From: Enterobacter asburiae
Lineage (GTDB): Bacteria; Pseudomonadota; Gammaproteobacteria; Enterobacterales; Enterobacteriaceae
DNA length: 64,000 nt
Assembly: GCA_011754535.1 (NCBI GenBank)
Contig: JAAQVN010000001.1
Location: forward strand, 992,001 to 1,056,000
Direction of reading: 5' to 3'
The translations under genes and the position numbers were made by a program. Below, piece by piece: positions 31,278-40,889 of the stretch (the stretch's first letter is position 1; each line of letters begins with the position of its first letter). Below the pieces are notes generated by a model. That model was not told where the DNA came from. It saw nothing but the letters and a program-made list of their open reading frames with translations, and ran no database searches.

Positions 31278-31307
31278 CAAAAAAATCCCGGCTTATATGC
31301 CGGGATT
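31278..31307 (-). terminator. Terminator of phoE
   Basis: On the minus strand AATCCCGGC and GCCGGGATT pair around a six-base loop and a run of T follows. It begins 18 bases after the phoE stop. Confidence 0.85.
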
Positions 31308-31324
31308 ATCTTATTTGGATAATC

Positions 31325-32377
31325 TTAGAACTGGTACGTCACGCCCAGCGCAACGATATCATCGCTGCTTACGCCCAGTTTATTATCGTCGTCAATCTGG
31401 TTGATTTTATAATCAACAAACGCGGACATATTCTTGTTGAAGTAATAGGTCGCGCCAACATCAATGTATTTCACCAGATCTTCATCACCAATACCTTCGA
31501 TATCTTTGCCTTTAGACTGGACATAACCCAGCGACGGGCGCAGACCAAAATCGAACTGATATTGCGCAACAACTTCAAAGTGTTGTGCTTTATTTGCAAA
31601 GCCGCCTGAAATTGGCGTCATATTGCGGGTTTCAGAATACATCGCTGCCAGATAAATATCGTTCGCGTCGTATTTCAGACCGGTAGCCCAGGCCTCTGCT
31701 TTCTGCCCCTGGCCGCGCGCCAGCAAGTTCTGCGCGTTGGTGCGGTCAGAGTTGGTGTACGCGCCGCTGACCGCGAAATCGCTGCCGCCGAAGTCATAGG
31801 TCAGAGACGTACCGAAACCGTCACCGTTCTGTTTCTTGGCGTCACGGTTTTCGTTTTTACCCTGGTACTGAAGCGTCATGTCCAGGCCGTCAATCGCACC
31901 GAAGAAATCCGTGTTACGGTAGGTGGCAAGACCGGACGCACGCTTGGTCATAAAGTTGTCGGTCTGCGCGGAAGAGTCGCCGCCGAACTCCGGGAACATA
32001 TCGGTCCACGCTTCGACGTCGTACAGGGCACCCAGGTTACGACCGTAGTCCAGAGAGCCAAAGTCTTTCACTTTCAGACCAGCAAACGCCAGACGTGTTT
32101 TCTGCGAGGAGTCGCTTTCCGCTTTATTACCGGCAAATTCTGCTTCCCAGCGGCCATAGCCCGTCAGTTGATCGTTAATCTGGGTTTCGCCTTTAAAACC
32201 GAAACGAACGTACGTCTGGTCACCATCTTTGGTGTCATCATCACTGATATAGTGCATAGCTTTCACTTTGCCGTACACGTCCAGTTTATTACCGTTTTTA
32301 TTATAAACTTCTGCTGCGTGAACAGATGCGGAAGCCACCACGCCCATAACCACTAATGCCAGAGTGCTCTTTTTCAT
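31325..32377 (-). CDS. phoE: Phosphate-starvation outer-membrane porin PhoE
   Basis: A 350-residue trimeric general porin: signal peptide of 21 residues ([21 protein letters not shown]), then the sixteen-strand barrel beginning [16 protein letters not shown] and ending in the C-terminal Phe (GVTYQF) used for barrel assembly. The start at 32377 fits the signal peptide; an upstream in-frame ATG would add 18 residues before it. Called PhoE rather than OmpC/F because of its position between crl and proB and the Pho box upstream. Confidence 0.94.
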   Translation of the reverse strand: MKKSTLALVVMGVVASASVHAAEVYNKNGNKLDVYGKVKAMHYISDDDTKDGDQTYVRFGFKGETQINDQLTGYGRWEAEFAGNKAESDSSQKTRLAFAGLKVKDFGSLDYGRNLGALYDVEAWTDMFPEFGGDSSAQTDNFMTKRASGLATYRNTDFFGAIDGLDMTLQYQGKNENRDAKKQNGDGFGTSLTYDFGGSDFAVSGAYTNSDRTNAQNLLARGQGQKAEAWATGLKYDANDIYLAAMYSETRNMTPISGGFANKAQHFEVVAQYQFDFGLRPSLGYVQSKGKDIEGIGDEDLVKYIDVGATYYFNKNMSAFVDYKINQIDDDNKLGVSSDDIVALGVTYQF

Positions 32378-32682
32378 TTTCGATCCTGTCTTATAAACGC
32401 GCTTAAAAAATTCGCTGGACGATAAGCTCATGCTTAAGTCCCGTGAAAAAACAGGAAGGGTTTTATCGTTCTGGAATGAAACTTTTATGACAAACTAAGA
32501 ATAATTTTAAAAAACTGTGATTTATTATTACGGTAATAAATTTGTCAAATTCTGCCGCTACGCTTCCTGATCCCGCGCAACAAAGTGCCTGGTGATGCAC
32601 TAAGGCAGTTGGCAACCGGGCTGACTCCTGTTAAAACGTTCGTTCGACATTACTTTCCCTTATCGTTGAACGGCAGAGAATC
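32378..32682. other. Divergent intergenic region between phoE and proB
   Basis: About 305 bases without a gene. The phoE side is AT-rich and holds the Pho box. The proB side is richer in GC; I see no named operator there. Confidence 0.6.
32476..32493 (-). promoter_or_regulatory. Pho box upstream of phoE
   Basis: On the minus strand TTGTCATAAAAGTTTCAT matches the PhoB site (CTGTCATAAAxxTGTCA) well, about 100 bases before the phoE start. It supports induction under phosphate limitation. Confidence 0.75.
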
Positions 32683-33786
32683 ATGAGTGACAGCCAGACG
32701 CTGGTGGTAAAACTCGGTACCAGTGTGTTAACAGGCGGATCGCGCCGCCTAAATCGCGCCCACATTGTTGAGCTTGTACGTCAGTGCGCTCAGCTGCATG
32801 CCGCAGGGCACCGTATTGTGATTGTGACCTCCGGGGCGATTGCCGCCGGGCGTGAACACCTGGGTTACCCCGAACTCCCCGCGACGATCGCCTCTAAGCA
32901 GTTGCTGGCCGCCGTGGGACAAAGCCGACTCATTCAACTCTGGGAACAGCTGTTCTCTATCTACGGTATTCACGTCGGGCAGATGCTGCTGACGCGTGCG
33001 GATATGGAAGACCGGGAGCGTTTCCTTAACGCACGCGATACGCTGCGCGCGCTGCTGGACAACAACATTGTTCCCGTTATCAACGAAAATGATGCCGTTG
33101 CCACCGCTGAAATTAAAGTGGGCGATAACGATAACCTCTCTGCGCTGGCCGCCATTCTGGCCGGTGCCGATAAATTGCTGCTGCTGACCGATCAGCAGGG
33201 GCTATTTACCGCCGACCCGCGTTCCAACCCGGATGCTGAACTGATCGCCGACGTTCACGGCATCGACGATGCCCTGCGCGCCATTGCCGGTGACAGCGTT
33301 TCAGGCCTGGGTACGGGTGGCATGGGCACTAAGCTGCAGGCCGCTGACGTGGCCTGTCGTGCCGGTATCGACACTATTATTGCTGCGGGCAGCCGCCCTG
33401 GCGTGATTGGCGATGTGATGGAAGGCATTTCCGTCGGCACCCGCTTCCATGCCCAGGAATCCCCGTTGGAAAACCGCAAGCGCTGGATATTTGGTGCGCC
33501 TCCCGCTGGCGAACTCGTCGTCGATGAAGGGGCAACCGCTGCGATTCTGGAACGAGGGAGTTCATTGCTTCCTAAAGGAATTAAAAGCGTGACAGGCAAC
33601 TTCTCCCGTGGTGAAGTGATCCGCATCCGTAACCTTGAAGGTCGCGACATCGCCCACGGCGTAAGCCGCTATAACAGCGATGCCCTGCGCCGCATTGCGG
33701 GCCACCACTCGCAGCAGATCGACGCCATTCTGGGCTATGAATATGGCCCGGTTGCAGTGCATCGCGATGACATGATTATTCGTTAA
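32683..33786 (+). CDS. proB: Glutamate 5-kinase
   Basis: A 367-residue enzyme: amino-acid kinase domain (about 1-255; [31 protein letters not shown]) followed by a PUA domain (about 275-360). It phosphorylates glutamate in the first step of proline synthesis and is feedback-inhibited by proline. It is followed 11 bases later by proA in one operon. Confidence 0.97.
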   Translation: MSDSQTLVVKLGTSVLTGGSRRLNRAHIVELVRQCAQLHAAGHRIVIVTSGAIAAGREHLGYPELPATIASKQLLAAVGQSRLIQLWEQLFSIYGIHVGQMLLTRADMEDRERFLNARDTLRALLDNNIVPVINENDAVATAEIKVGDNDNLSALAAILAGADKLLLLTDQQGLFTADPRSNPDAELIADVHGIDDALRAIAGDSVSGLGTGGMGTKLQAADVACRAGIDTIIAAGSRPGVIGDVMEGISVGTRFHAQESPLENRKRWIFGAPPAGELVVDEGATAAILERGSSLLPKGIKSVTGNFSRGEVIRIRNLEGRDIAHGVSRYNSDALRRIAGHHSQQIDAILGYEYGPVAVHRDDMIIR

Positions 33787-33797
33787 GGAGCCGGAAC

Positions 33798-35051
33798 ATG
33801 CTGGAACAAATGGGCGCAGCCGCGAAGGCCGCCTCTTACAAACTGGCGCTCCTTTCCAGCCGTGAGAAAAACCGCGTGCTGGAAAAAATCGCTGATTATC
33901 TGGAATCACAGTCCCAGGAAATTTTGCTCGCCAACGAGCAGGATTTACTGGAAGCGCGTCGCAACGGCCTGAGCGAAGCGATGCTCGACCGCCTGGCGCT
34001 GACCCCGGCACGCCTGAAGGGCATCGCCGACGATGTGCGTCAGGTCTGCAATCTGGCTGACCCGGTAGGGCAGGTGATTGACGGTGGGCTGCTCGACAGC
34101 GGTTTACGTCTGGAACGCCGCCGCGTGCCGCTCGGCGTCATCGGCGTGATTTATGAAGCCCGTCCAAACGTGACGGTTGACGTCGCTTCCCTGTGCCTGA
34201 AAACCGGTAACGCCGCCATTCTGCGCGGCGGGAAAGAGACCTGGCGCACCAATGCCGCGACGGTAAAGGTCATCCAGCAGGCGCTGGAAGAGTGCGGCTT
34301 GCCGGCGGGTGCCGTGCAGGCGATAGAAAGTCCTGACCGCGCGCTGGTCAACGAGATGCTGCGCATGGACAAATACATCGACATGCTGATCCCACGCGGT
34401 GGCGCGGGCCTGCACAAGCTGTGCCGCGAGCAATCGACCATTCCGGTGATCACCGGCGGCATCGGCGTATGCCATATCGTGGTCGACGACAGCGCTGAAA
34501 TTGAACCGGCGCTGAAGATTATCGTGAACGCAAAAACCCAGCGTCCAAGCACCTGTAATACGGTGGAAACGCTGCTGGTGCACCAGGATATCGCAAACAC
34601 CTTCCTGCCGGCCCTGAGCAAGCAGATGGCGGAGAGCGGCGTGACGTTGCATGCTGACGCCAACGCGCTCGCACTGCTTCAGAATGGCCCGGCTAACGTG
34701 GTTCCCGTAAAAGCGGAGCAGTACGACGACGAGTTCCTGTCACTGGATCTGAACGTGAAGTTGGTGGCGGATCTCGACGACGCCATTGCGCACATCCGTG
34801 AACACGGCACCCAGCACTCGGACGCCATTCTGACGCGCACGCTGCGCAATGCCGATCGCTTCGTGAACGAAGTGGACTCATCCGCTGTGTATGTGAATGC
34901 CTCCACCCGCTTCACCGACGGTGGACAGTTTGGGTTGGGCGCAGAAGTGGCGGTCAGCACGCAGAAACTGCACGCGCGCGGTCCGATGGGACTGGAAGCG
35001 CTGACCACCTACAAGTGGATCGGCTTCGGTGACGATACGATTCGTGCGTAA
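33798..35051 (+). CDS. proA: Gamma-glutamyl phosphate reductase
   Basis: A 417-residue aldehyde-dehydrogenase-type enzyme with the catalytic Cys in [12 protein letters not shown]. It reduces gamma-glutamyl phosphate to glutamate semialdehyde with NADPH, the second step of proline synthesis. AAGGAG precedes the ATG. It ends 111 bases before thrW. Confidence 0.97.
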   Translation: MLEQMGAAAKAASYKLALLSSREKNRVLEKIADYLESQSQEILLANEQDLLEARRNGLSEAMLDRLALTPARLKGIADDVRQVCNLADPVGQVIDGGLLDSGLRLERRRVPLGVIGVIYEARPNVTVDVASLCLKTGNAAILRGGKETWRTNAATVKVIQQALEECGLPAGAVQAIESPDRALVNEMLRMDKYIDMLIPRGGAGLHKLCREQSTIPVITGGIGVCHIVVDDSAEIEPALKIIVNAKTQRPSTCNTVETLLVHQDIANTFLPALSKQMAESGVTLHADANALALLQNGPANVVPVKAEQYDDEFLSLDLNVKLVADLDDAIAHIREHGTQHSDAILTRTLRNADRFVNEVDSSAVYVNASTRFTDGGQFGLGAEVAVSTQKLHARGPMGLEALTTYKWIGFGDDTIRA

Positions 35052-35058
35052 ATAATCA

Positions 35059-35111
35059 CGGGTGATGCAAAAATAGCCGTTTGATTCAAAAGGGCATTGA
35101 CGCATCACCCG
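35059..35111. repeat. Long-loop inverted repeat between proA and thrW
   Basis: CGGGTGATGC (35059-35068) and GCATCACCCG (35102-35111) are perfect 10-base complements separated by 33 bases. No T run follows. It could fold at the 3' end of the proBA message. Confidence 0.6.
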
Positions 35112-35162
35112 GATAGATCTAACCTTTTGCCCCGTGGTTACACTCGTAACCGGCCTCTCAGG

Positions 35163-35238
35163 GCCGATATAGCTCAGTTGGTAGAGCAGCGCATTCGTAA
35201 TGCGAAGGTCGTAGGTTCGACTCCTATTATCGGCACCA
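35163..35238 (+). tRNA. thrW: tRNA-Thr (anticodon CGU)
   Basis: A 76-base tRNA with encoded CCA. The acceptor arms GCCGATA and TATCGGC pair, the D arm is AGCTC..GAGC, the anticodon loop TTCGTAA gives CGT, and the T arm has GTAGGTTCGACTCCTAT. It follows proA as thrW does in E. coli. Its 3' end is the attachment site of the island that starts here. Confidence 0.97.
35221..35238 (+). other. Left attachment site (3' end of thrW)
   Basis: Elements of this integrase family recombine within the 3' end of a tRNA gene and restore it. The last 18 bases of thrW next to the integrase are the presumptive attL; the exact core cannot be fixed without the other junction. Confidence 0.6.
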
Positions 35239-35350
35239 TTTCAAACTCTTCCCAAGTCTACCGAAATCAACTAAAAGCCCGTATACTGCGGTTTCTGGCT
35301 CGTATCTTATCTCCTGTTATCAACTGGACTCAACCGAAATCAAGTTGCAG

Positions 35351-35402
35351 TTGGGGGCATAAGTGGGGGCATTCTATGTTCGGTCCAGGGAGATGCCCCC
35401 AA
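35351..35402. repeat. Repeats that could pair over the integrase start codon
   Basis: TTGGGGGCAT (35351-35360) and the copy TGGGGGCAT (35364-35372) are direct repeats. Their exact complement ATGCCCCCAA lies at 35393-35402, directly over the space between the AGGGAG ribosome site and the integrase ATG. Pairing in the mRNA would hide the start region. They might also be arm-type binding sites for the integrase or excisionase. Confidence 0.65.
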
Positions 35403-36625
35403 TGAAGCTAAATGCACGACAGGTAGACGCTGCTAAACCCAGAGAGAAAGCCTACAAGCTGGCAGATGGTGCTGGTTTGTATCTTGAGGTTGTGCCCTCT
35501 GGTTCTCGATACTGGCGAATGAAATATCGCTTCAATGGAAAAGAGAAGCGTATGGCTTTTGGTGTTTATCCAGCAGTGTCTCTCGCACAAGCGAGGGCGC
35601 TACGTGATGAAGCCAAGAAAAAACTGGCCGAGGGTATCGATCCATCGTTTGCCAAGAAAGAAGAAAAGCTGGTTCGAAATGTGCAGCTCAATAATACGTT
35701 TCAGGCTGTGGCACTTGAATGGCATGGAACGAAGGTGAGCAGATGGTCAGAAGGTTATGCCTCAGACATTATCGAAGCCTTTAATAAAGATATTTTTCCC
35801 TATATCGGCCAACAACCGGTGAATGAAATCAAACCGCTGGTTCTGCTTAATGTGCTGCGTCGAATGGAAAGCCGTGGCGCGACAGAGAAGGCTAAGAAGG
35901 TTCGCCAGCGCTGCAGCGAAGTTTTTCGTTACGCCATCGTTACTGGCCGTGCGGAATACAACCCTGCAGCAGATCTAACCAGCGCGATGTCAGGGCATGA
36001 ATCAAAGCATTATCCCTTCCTGACTGTTGAGGAGTTACCAGACTTCTTTAAAGCCCTCGCAGGCTACACAGGAAGCCCGTTAGTTGTTCTTGCAGCACGT
36101 CTTCTGATCCTTACGGGAGTTCGCACTGGCGAGCTCCGAGGTGCTTCCTGGAGTGAGTTTGATCTTGAAAAAGCGGTGTGGGAAATACCTGCCGAGCGTA
36201 TGAAGATGAAACGGCCCCATCTTGTCCCCCTTTCTACCCAAGCGCTGGAAATCGTACAGCAGCTCAAAGTGATGACTGGGCAATATCCACTGGTATTCCC
36301 AGGGCGAAATGATCCCCGCAAAACGATGAGCGAAGCGAGTATAAATCAGGTGTTCAAGCGGATTGGATATACGGGGAAGGTAACAGGGCATGGTTTTCGT
36401 CACACGATGAGTACCATCCTGCATGAAGAAGGCTTTAACTCAGCGTGGATTGAAACGCAGCTTGCGCATGTGGATAAGAACGCGATACGTGGGACTTACA
36501 ACCATGCGCAGTATTTGGAGGGGCGTAGGGAAATGATGCAGTGGTATGGGAATTATCTGCACACTTTTATTGTTGATAGAGATAGTACAAATTCCTTTCC
36601 ACAACTAAAAACCATCAATATGTAA
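35402..36625 (+). CDS. Tyrosine-type site-specific integrase (CP4/P4 family)
   Basis: A 407-residue integrase. The N-terminal DUF4102 domain (about 1-90) has the family opening MKLNARQVDAAKP and YKLADGAGLYLEV. A SAM-like core-binding domain follows and then the catalytic domain, with Arg near 241 (TGVRTGELRG), HGFRH near 330, a later His in LAHVDKNA, and Tyr near 366 in GTYNHAQYL. It catalyses insertion at and excision from thrW. The start at 35402 fits the family; an upstream in-frame ATG would add 13 residues. Confidence 0.93.
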   Translation: MKLNARQVDAAKPREKAYKLADGAGLYLEVVPSGSRYWRMKYRFNGKEKRMAFGVYPAVSLAQARALRDEAKKKLAEGIDPSFAKKEEKLVRNVQLNNTFQAVALEWHGTKVSRWSEGYASDIIEAFNKDIFPYIGQQPVNEIKPLVLLNVLRRMESRGATEKAKKVRQRCSEVFRYAIVTGRAEYNPAADLTSAMSGHESKHYPFLTVEELPDFFKALAGYTGSPLVVLAARLLILTGVRTGELRGASWSEFDLEKAVWEIPAERMKMKRPHLVPLSTQALEIVQQLKVMTGQYPLVFPGRNDPRKTMSEASINQVFKRIGYTGKVTGHGFRHTMSTILHEEGFNSAWIETQLAHVDKNAIRGTYNHAQYLEGRREMMQWYGNYLHTFIVDRDSTNSFPQLKTINM

Positions 36626-36720
36626 TGTGTTAATTATATTTATTAATGCAGAAGCCATTGATGATATTTAAAGAAGATAAAAATAAATATGGTGCATATT
36701 TTAATATGCACCAGTATTTC

Positions 36721-38346
36721 CTAGCGATAAAGACCCTCTAGTTGGGGTAACTTGAAAAAGTAAGATGGTTCAGAGTTCTTAAATGCCCCAGTCGAGTTTT
36801 GGCGTAACTCCGCATTAATTAATACGCAGCATTTCTCAGCTCTTGTAATACCAACATAATGAAGGTTTGTTTCTTGCGGAAGGCTGGGATATAGTGCTGT
36901 ATTTCTATCAACTTCATTAACTGATCTATATGGAAAAGACCATTCATCCATATCCAAATGCAATACTATTTTAAATTCAAGCCCTTTAGACTTATGAAGG
37001 GTCATGACTTGAACTTCATTTTTATCTAATGGCATAAACTGCTTTAAGTAAATATCGTCTGATATAACGTCCAAAACTGCATTATCATTAGGTATAGAAA
37101 ACTGAATGTTTAGCATTTCAGCGATTTCGTGGAACTTATGAATTAGTTCCTCATTTGTTAGTTTACCCCTGAGGGTTTTAATTTTTTTTCTTAATAAAAA
37201 CTGATGATTGTCATTTATAATCAATCCATCAAATACTTTATTAATTAACTCTTGTGCAGTACCTATGGCCTTATACCTATACGCTAGAAGGTCTTTATAT
37301 AAATCCGAACATTCTGTGCCCAGTTTATCTAATGGTGTATCAATATAAACTCTAAAATTTGATGTTAATCCTGAGCATAATAATAGCAATGATTGCTCTT
37401 TTCTTGCAAATATAGCTACTTGGTTAGCTTGCTCCAACCCCCATCTTCTTTCATTTAACCATTTTGAAATCCATGATGATATTGTCATCGAAACATCTTT
37501 TAAGTTCCCAGATAATCTCTTTCTGTAAACATTGATGCTTTCGCTTGGTAATAACACGAAATTTGAATCGAGTAGCCTAGATGCATAATTAATTATTGAT
37601 GGATGACATCTATGATTTAAATTTATTTCAAAATGTGCAAACACCTGCTTATCTCTAACCAAGTCAAGTAACAGCTCAGCATTTCCACCTCGAAACTCAT
37701 AAATTGATTGCCAAACATCACCAACAGCAGTAGAGCATAAACCAAGTTCATTTATTTTTAGAAATAATTGATGCTGAGATAAGGATGAATCTTGATATTC
37801 ATCTATAAATATATGGCTATATCTCGCTTTGATATATCGCGTTGCTGCAGGAGATTCATTAAGTATTTTTAATGCTAAGGCAGCAAATGAACTCATCCAA
37901 AGCATTCCCTCATCGTACAGTTTCTTATAACCGGAATCTTCATTGACATTAACGACTGATGGTGTGCCAATAAATTCTTCCTTGAGGTAATGTTTATATG
38001 GAGACTCTAACCTCTTTAATACTTTGCATTCTGTTGGTTTACCCCCCCATATTCTTGGAAGAAATGGAATGATTATCTCCTTCAAGCAAAAACTATCAAT
38101 CGTACCGAAGAAACTGTGTTTTGTATCGTGTCCTTCCGCCTTACATCTGCGCTCTAGTTCTGAACTTGCTTTCCTTGTGAATGTAATTGCAATGACACCT
38201 TTATGCTCAGGAAGACAGGCGGTAATATTTCTAATCTTTTCTTTTATAACTGTAGTTTTACCACTTCCAGGACATGCTGTTATTACCATGCTTTTAGGGT
38301 AATCAATGGCTAATATTTGCTGAGTAGTTGGAGAGAAAACACTCAT
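36721..38346 (-). CDS. gajB: Gabija anti-phage defence protein GajB (UvrD/PcrA-like helicase)
   Basis: A superfamily 1 helicase of about 541 residues. Motifs visible: Walker A ACPGSGKTT near residue 25-32, AITFTRKAS (Ia), Walker B IFIDEYQDSS near 184, GDVWQSIYEFRG (III), LNHRCHP (IV), VMTLHKSKGLEF (V) near 450 and YVGITRAEK (VI) near 500. Both the size and the tight pairing with an upstream OLD-family gene fit GajB of the Gabija system, in which GajA and GajB form a large complex that restricts phage. The preferred ATG at 38346 has AAGGTG seven bases before it; a GTG three codons earlier is possible. The gene is AT-rich. Assignment by motif and layout. Confidence 0.88.
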   Translation of the reverse strand: MSVFSPTTQQILAIDYPKSMVITACPGSGKTTVIKEKIRNITACLPEHKGVIAITFTRKASSELERRCKAEGHDTKHSFFGTIDSFCLKEIIIPFLPRIWGGKPTECKVLKRLESPYKHYLKEEFIGTPSVVNVNEDSGYKKLYDEGMLWMSSFAALALKILNESPAATRYIKARYSHIFIDEYQDSSLSQHQLFLKINELGLCSTAVGDVWQSIYEFRGGNAELLLDLVRDKQVFAHFEINLNHRCHPSIINYASRLLDSNFVLLPSESINVYRKRLSGNLKDVSMTISSWISKWLNERRWGLEQANQVAIFARKEQSLLLLCSGLTSNFRVYIDTPLDKLGTECSDLYKDLLAYRYKAIGTAQELINKVFDGLIINDNHQFLLRKKIKTLRGKLTNEELIHKFHEIAEMLNIQFSIPNDNAVLDVISDDIYLKQFMPLDKNEVQVMTLHKSKGLEFKIVLHLDMDEWSFPYRSVNEVDRNTALYPSLPQETNLHYVGITRAEKCCVLINAELRQNSTGAFKNSEPSYFFKLPQLEGLYR

Positions 38347-38347
38347 T

Positions 38348-40048
38348 TCATTCACCTTTAACTATTTTTACTAGGTGGTCTAGCGGTTTAGCCAGATCAC
38401 CCGAGTTAAGAGTATGAAGGTCTTTTTTGATTTTTTTTAGAAGCATACGCATTCGGATTGCTTTTTTCTTTTGTAAGTATTCAATTGCGCTTTGATTATC
38501 TTTTTTATCTAACGCATCTAATATTGAAGCACTCAGCTCCTCGACAAGATCGGTTTCTAAATCAATTTTTGACAAATACACTCCCGATTTATTTATTTCC
38601 TCAGAAACTGTTTGCCAGTCACCGTTGGTAAGAGTATCTAGAGATGTAATTTTTTTGTCGCTATGCTCAAACTTTTCGATACCAACTATATCTAAACATC
38701 GGTTTATGCCTGCAAAGTTCCACTTCTCTTGACCTTTTAGCTTTGATATATCGTTATCAGTTCGCATTACCCATGGAATTTCTAAAGCATCAAGTATTGC
38801 TGCATATATTTTAAATGATATTCCATCCACTGAAATTAATGAAATATTCAAATAATCCAGATCAATATTTAAACTTTTAGCTAAGGAATGGTAAAATAAA
38901 ATTTCGGATGGCCCTTCGATTAAAAAAACACCATTTGAAAAGAATGATTCTGCTGGCAATATACTCATCCGATAGCTCATATCTTCCCAGCCATCTGAAA
39001 TACCTTTAGAGCATCCTTCACTTGCGGCTACAGTGTGTCCCTCCCTGTCAAGCAATCTTATTATTGAGTCTGGCTCGAAGTTTACCGCTATTTGGGGGGA
39101 ATGGGATGAAATGATTGTTTGACCTGGAAGTTCAGTTATCAAATAATCAGCTAATTTTCTTTGTTGATGAGGGTGTAGGTGTACTTCAGGTTCTTCGATA
39201 ACATAGAAGATAACTTCGTTATCGATATCATGTTCCTTAATACTTTTCGCTTTCCATAATGCTAATAAGATTTGGTTGTTTCGCCCGTCTCCTCCAAGCA
39301 TTACGTTAGAGCCATTTGTATTAGCTCCAAGTTGTAGGTTATCAATAAAGTCATTTATTCCAATTGCCCCAGTATCTAACTGTACAGAATATTCAGAGTA
39401 ATGATGTGCAAGTTTTTTTAGCTCATCGTTGACTTCTTTTGTTGCTCTTTCTACATATATAAGCTGAGATATTTTATCATTAATTGAATGTAAATCTGAA
39501 CTTATCTCTCCTAACAAATCATCATCTTCTTCTCTTTCATCAGAGTTCAATGATTGCTGTGCAATTTTTAAGAGTTGTCTTTTTTCTTTGCGAATAAACC
39601 TCTCCAAATCTCGTTGTGACTGAATATATTTTAAATTTACGAATTTAAGATAATAACGAGAATTGATTTCTTGTAAAGACTCTAAAGAATCACCAATAAA
39701 AAGTTTGTAGCTGAGATCAGATTTTTGTGCGACATACTTAATGAATGATTCACCTGAGTCACTGACATTCCCTTTCAAAATCGAAAGTACTGCATCTTCA
39801 TTAATATCTTTAAAATGAATGATAATTTCAAATTCTTCACATGATTTTCCTTTTTCTAAATGAAAATCAAGTTCATTTGGTTCAATTTCTGATTCTGAGA
39901 CACTTTTATCTAATAGCATTCTTAGCGAATGCAGCATATTACTTTTGCCAACATCATTAGCTCCGATGATTAGAGTGTTCGAATTAAACTTGATGTACGC
40001 ATCTTTAAAATTCCTAAAACCTTTAAGTTTCAGAGATGAAATTTCCAA
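38348..40048 (-). CDS. gajA: Gabija anti-phage defence protein GajA (OLD-family ATPase-nuclease)
   Basis: A 566-residue protein. The N-terminal ABC-type ATPase has Walker A GANDVGKS (29-36), a signature-like LGGDGRNNQ near 249, Walker B FYVIEEPEVHLHP near 284 and SSHSPQ near 314. The C-terminal TOPRIM nuclease domain shows its Glu in LIEGPSEI near 377 and acidic pair TDND near 431. GajA cleaves DNA and is held in check by cellular nucleotides; phage replication lowers these and releases it. Translation starts at a TTG, seven bases after AGAGGGG. The stop overlaps the gajB start region. The only other OLD-type reading would be a solitary class 1 OLD protein, but the adjacent helicase argues for Gabija. 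Confidence 0.88.
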   Translation of the reverse strand: MEISSLKLKGFRNFKDAYIKFNSNTLIIGANDVGKSNMLHSLRMLLDKSVSESEIEPNELDFHLEKGKSCEEFEIIIHFKDINEDAVLSILKGNVSDSGESFIKYVAQKSDLSYKLFIGDSLESLQEINSRYYLKFVNLKYIQSQRDLERFIRKEKRQLLKIAQQSLNSDEREEDDDLLGEISSDLHSINDKISQLIYVERATKEVNDELKKLAHHYSEYSVQLDTGAIGINDFIDNLQLGANTNGSNVMLGGDGRNNQILLALWKAKSIKEHDIDNEVIFYVIEEPEVHLHPHQQRKLADYLITELPGQTIISSHSPQIAVNFEPDSIIRLLDREGHTVAASEGCSKGISDGWEDMSYRMSILPAESFFSNGVFLIEGPSEILFYHSLAKSLNIDLDYLNISLISVDGISFKIYAAILDALEIPWVMRTDNDISKLKGQEKWNFAGINRCLDIVGIEKFEHSDKKITSLDTLTNGDWQTVSEEINKSGVYLSKIDLETDLVEELSASILDALDKKDNQSAIEYLQKKKAIRMRMLLKKIKKDLHTLNSGDLAKPLDHLVKIVKGE

Positions 40049-40223
40049 CTTAAAACCCCTCTTTAAAGTAAAAAACCTTTTTATGATGAGGTTTCACGTA
40101 AAGTATGCAACTGAATTTTGCTCATTTTTTGCGGCAGATCTATCCAGAATCGTTTATTATCCTAAAATGATGTTCAGACAAGTTATGCTTCTGGCACAAA
40201 ATGATAGCTGAAGGCAGATGCGC

Positions 40224-40241
40224 CTCGTGACTCATCACGAG
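40224..40241. repeat. Short perfect hairpin upstream of gajA
   Basis: CTCGTGA, loop CTCA, TCACGAG. It has no T run and might be an operator half-pair or a structured leader. Confidence 0.5.
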
Positions 40242-40414
40242 ATGTTATTTAAGAGTCTGAGACTGCATTGGGTACAACCGGGAAAACGTACATTCGGCTG
40301 AGTCCTTTGGGCTGTTTTACGATGTTGTGATCGCAGCCCATACATCCTCTGTTGATGGGATAATGAACACAACCTGACGAATAGGATGTAACTGTTGGTG
40401 AAATCAAGAGCAGA

Positions 40415-40448
40415 CCAGACCGGAGCACACTAAAATGCTTCGGTCTGG
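40415..40448. terminator. Terminator-like hairpin after the 40.5-kb gene
   Basis: CCAGACCGGAGCA and TGCTTCGGTCTGG pair with one G-T mismatch over 13 positions around an eight-base loop. It lies six bases past the stop of the gene at 40455-40889 (minus strand). No T tract follows on that strand. Confidence 0.5.
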
Positions 40449-40454
40449 CGAATT

Positions 40455-40889
40455 TTATTTCCAGCTAGCCCTGTCTTCCCAAACGCTACGCAGCATTCCT
40501 GTTGTAGGTACTCTTACACTAAACCAGTCATAACTGAACACTGCCTTCTGATCGTCATCAAGCGAATCATCACCTGTCAGCACAACTTCACTTCCCGGTA
40601 CACGAGTACTTTTGTTGACAACGATGCAGTTGATGGGTGGTAAGCCATTTTCAAGGCACAAATTACCCAAGATGCCCAATTGTCTCGAAAGGAACAATCC
40701 GGCATTCGGCTCCTCACGTTTCATGCGGGAAGCGACTTCACTGTACGTAATAGGTTGCACCCATCGCGGGCGAGGGTTACTCAGTTTGGAACTTTCGATA
40801 TGGCTAACGAGAATTAACCATATTTGTTGAGCCTGAACATGAATTCTGTCGCCTTTCACAAAATGTTTTAGCTCGTACAATTTATTCAC
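40455..40889 (-). CDS. Uncharacterised protein upstream of the Gabija pair
   Basis: A 144-residue soluble protein that I do not recognise. It has a mixed alpha/beta composition, a middle segment rich in conserved-looking turns (ITYSEVASRMKREEPNAG) resembling a helix-turn-helix-like unit, and an acidic stretch (GDDSLDDDQK) near residue 110. The preferred start is the GTG at 40889, five bases after AGGTGG; a GTG three codons earlier is also open. It is in the same direction as gajA but separated by 400 bases, so it probably has its own promoter. It could be a regulator or an accessory gene of the defence block; nothing in the sequence proves either. Confidence 0.6.
   Translation of the reverse strand: MNKLYELKHFVKGDRIHVQAQQIWLILVSHIESSKLSNPRPRWVQPITYSEVASRMKREEPNAGLFLSRQLGILGNLCLENGLPPINCIVVNKSTRVPGSEVVLTGDDSLDDDQKAVFSYDWFSVRVPTTGMLRSVWEDRASWK

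Larger units (their letters stand above)
40049..40454. other. Gene-free region upstream of gajA
   Basis: About 400 bases that should hold the Gabija promoter (AT-rich part, 40049-40190). It contains a copy of the motif CTGGCACAAA at 40191, a perfect seven-pair hairpin at 40224-40241 and a strong hairpin at 40415-40448. No coding frame persuades me. Confidence 0.55.

Noticed and set aside
35351..35402. CRISPR-like repeats near the integrase
   Set aside because: Only two 9-10 base direct copies and one inverted copy, with no spacers of regular length; not an array. No CRISPR array was seen in the window.
36600..36720. Possible small gene between the integrase and gajB
   Set aside because: AT-rich, with stops in all frames; nothing supports coding.
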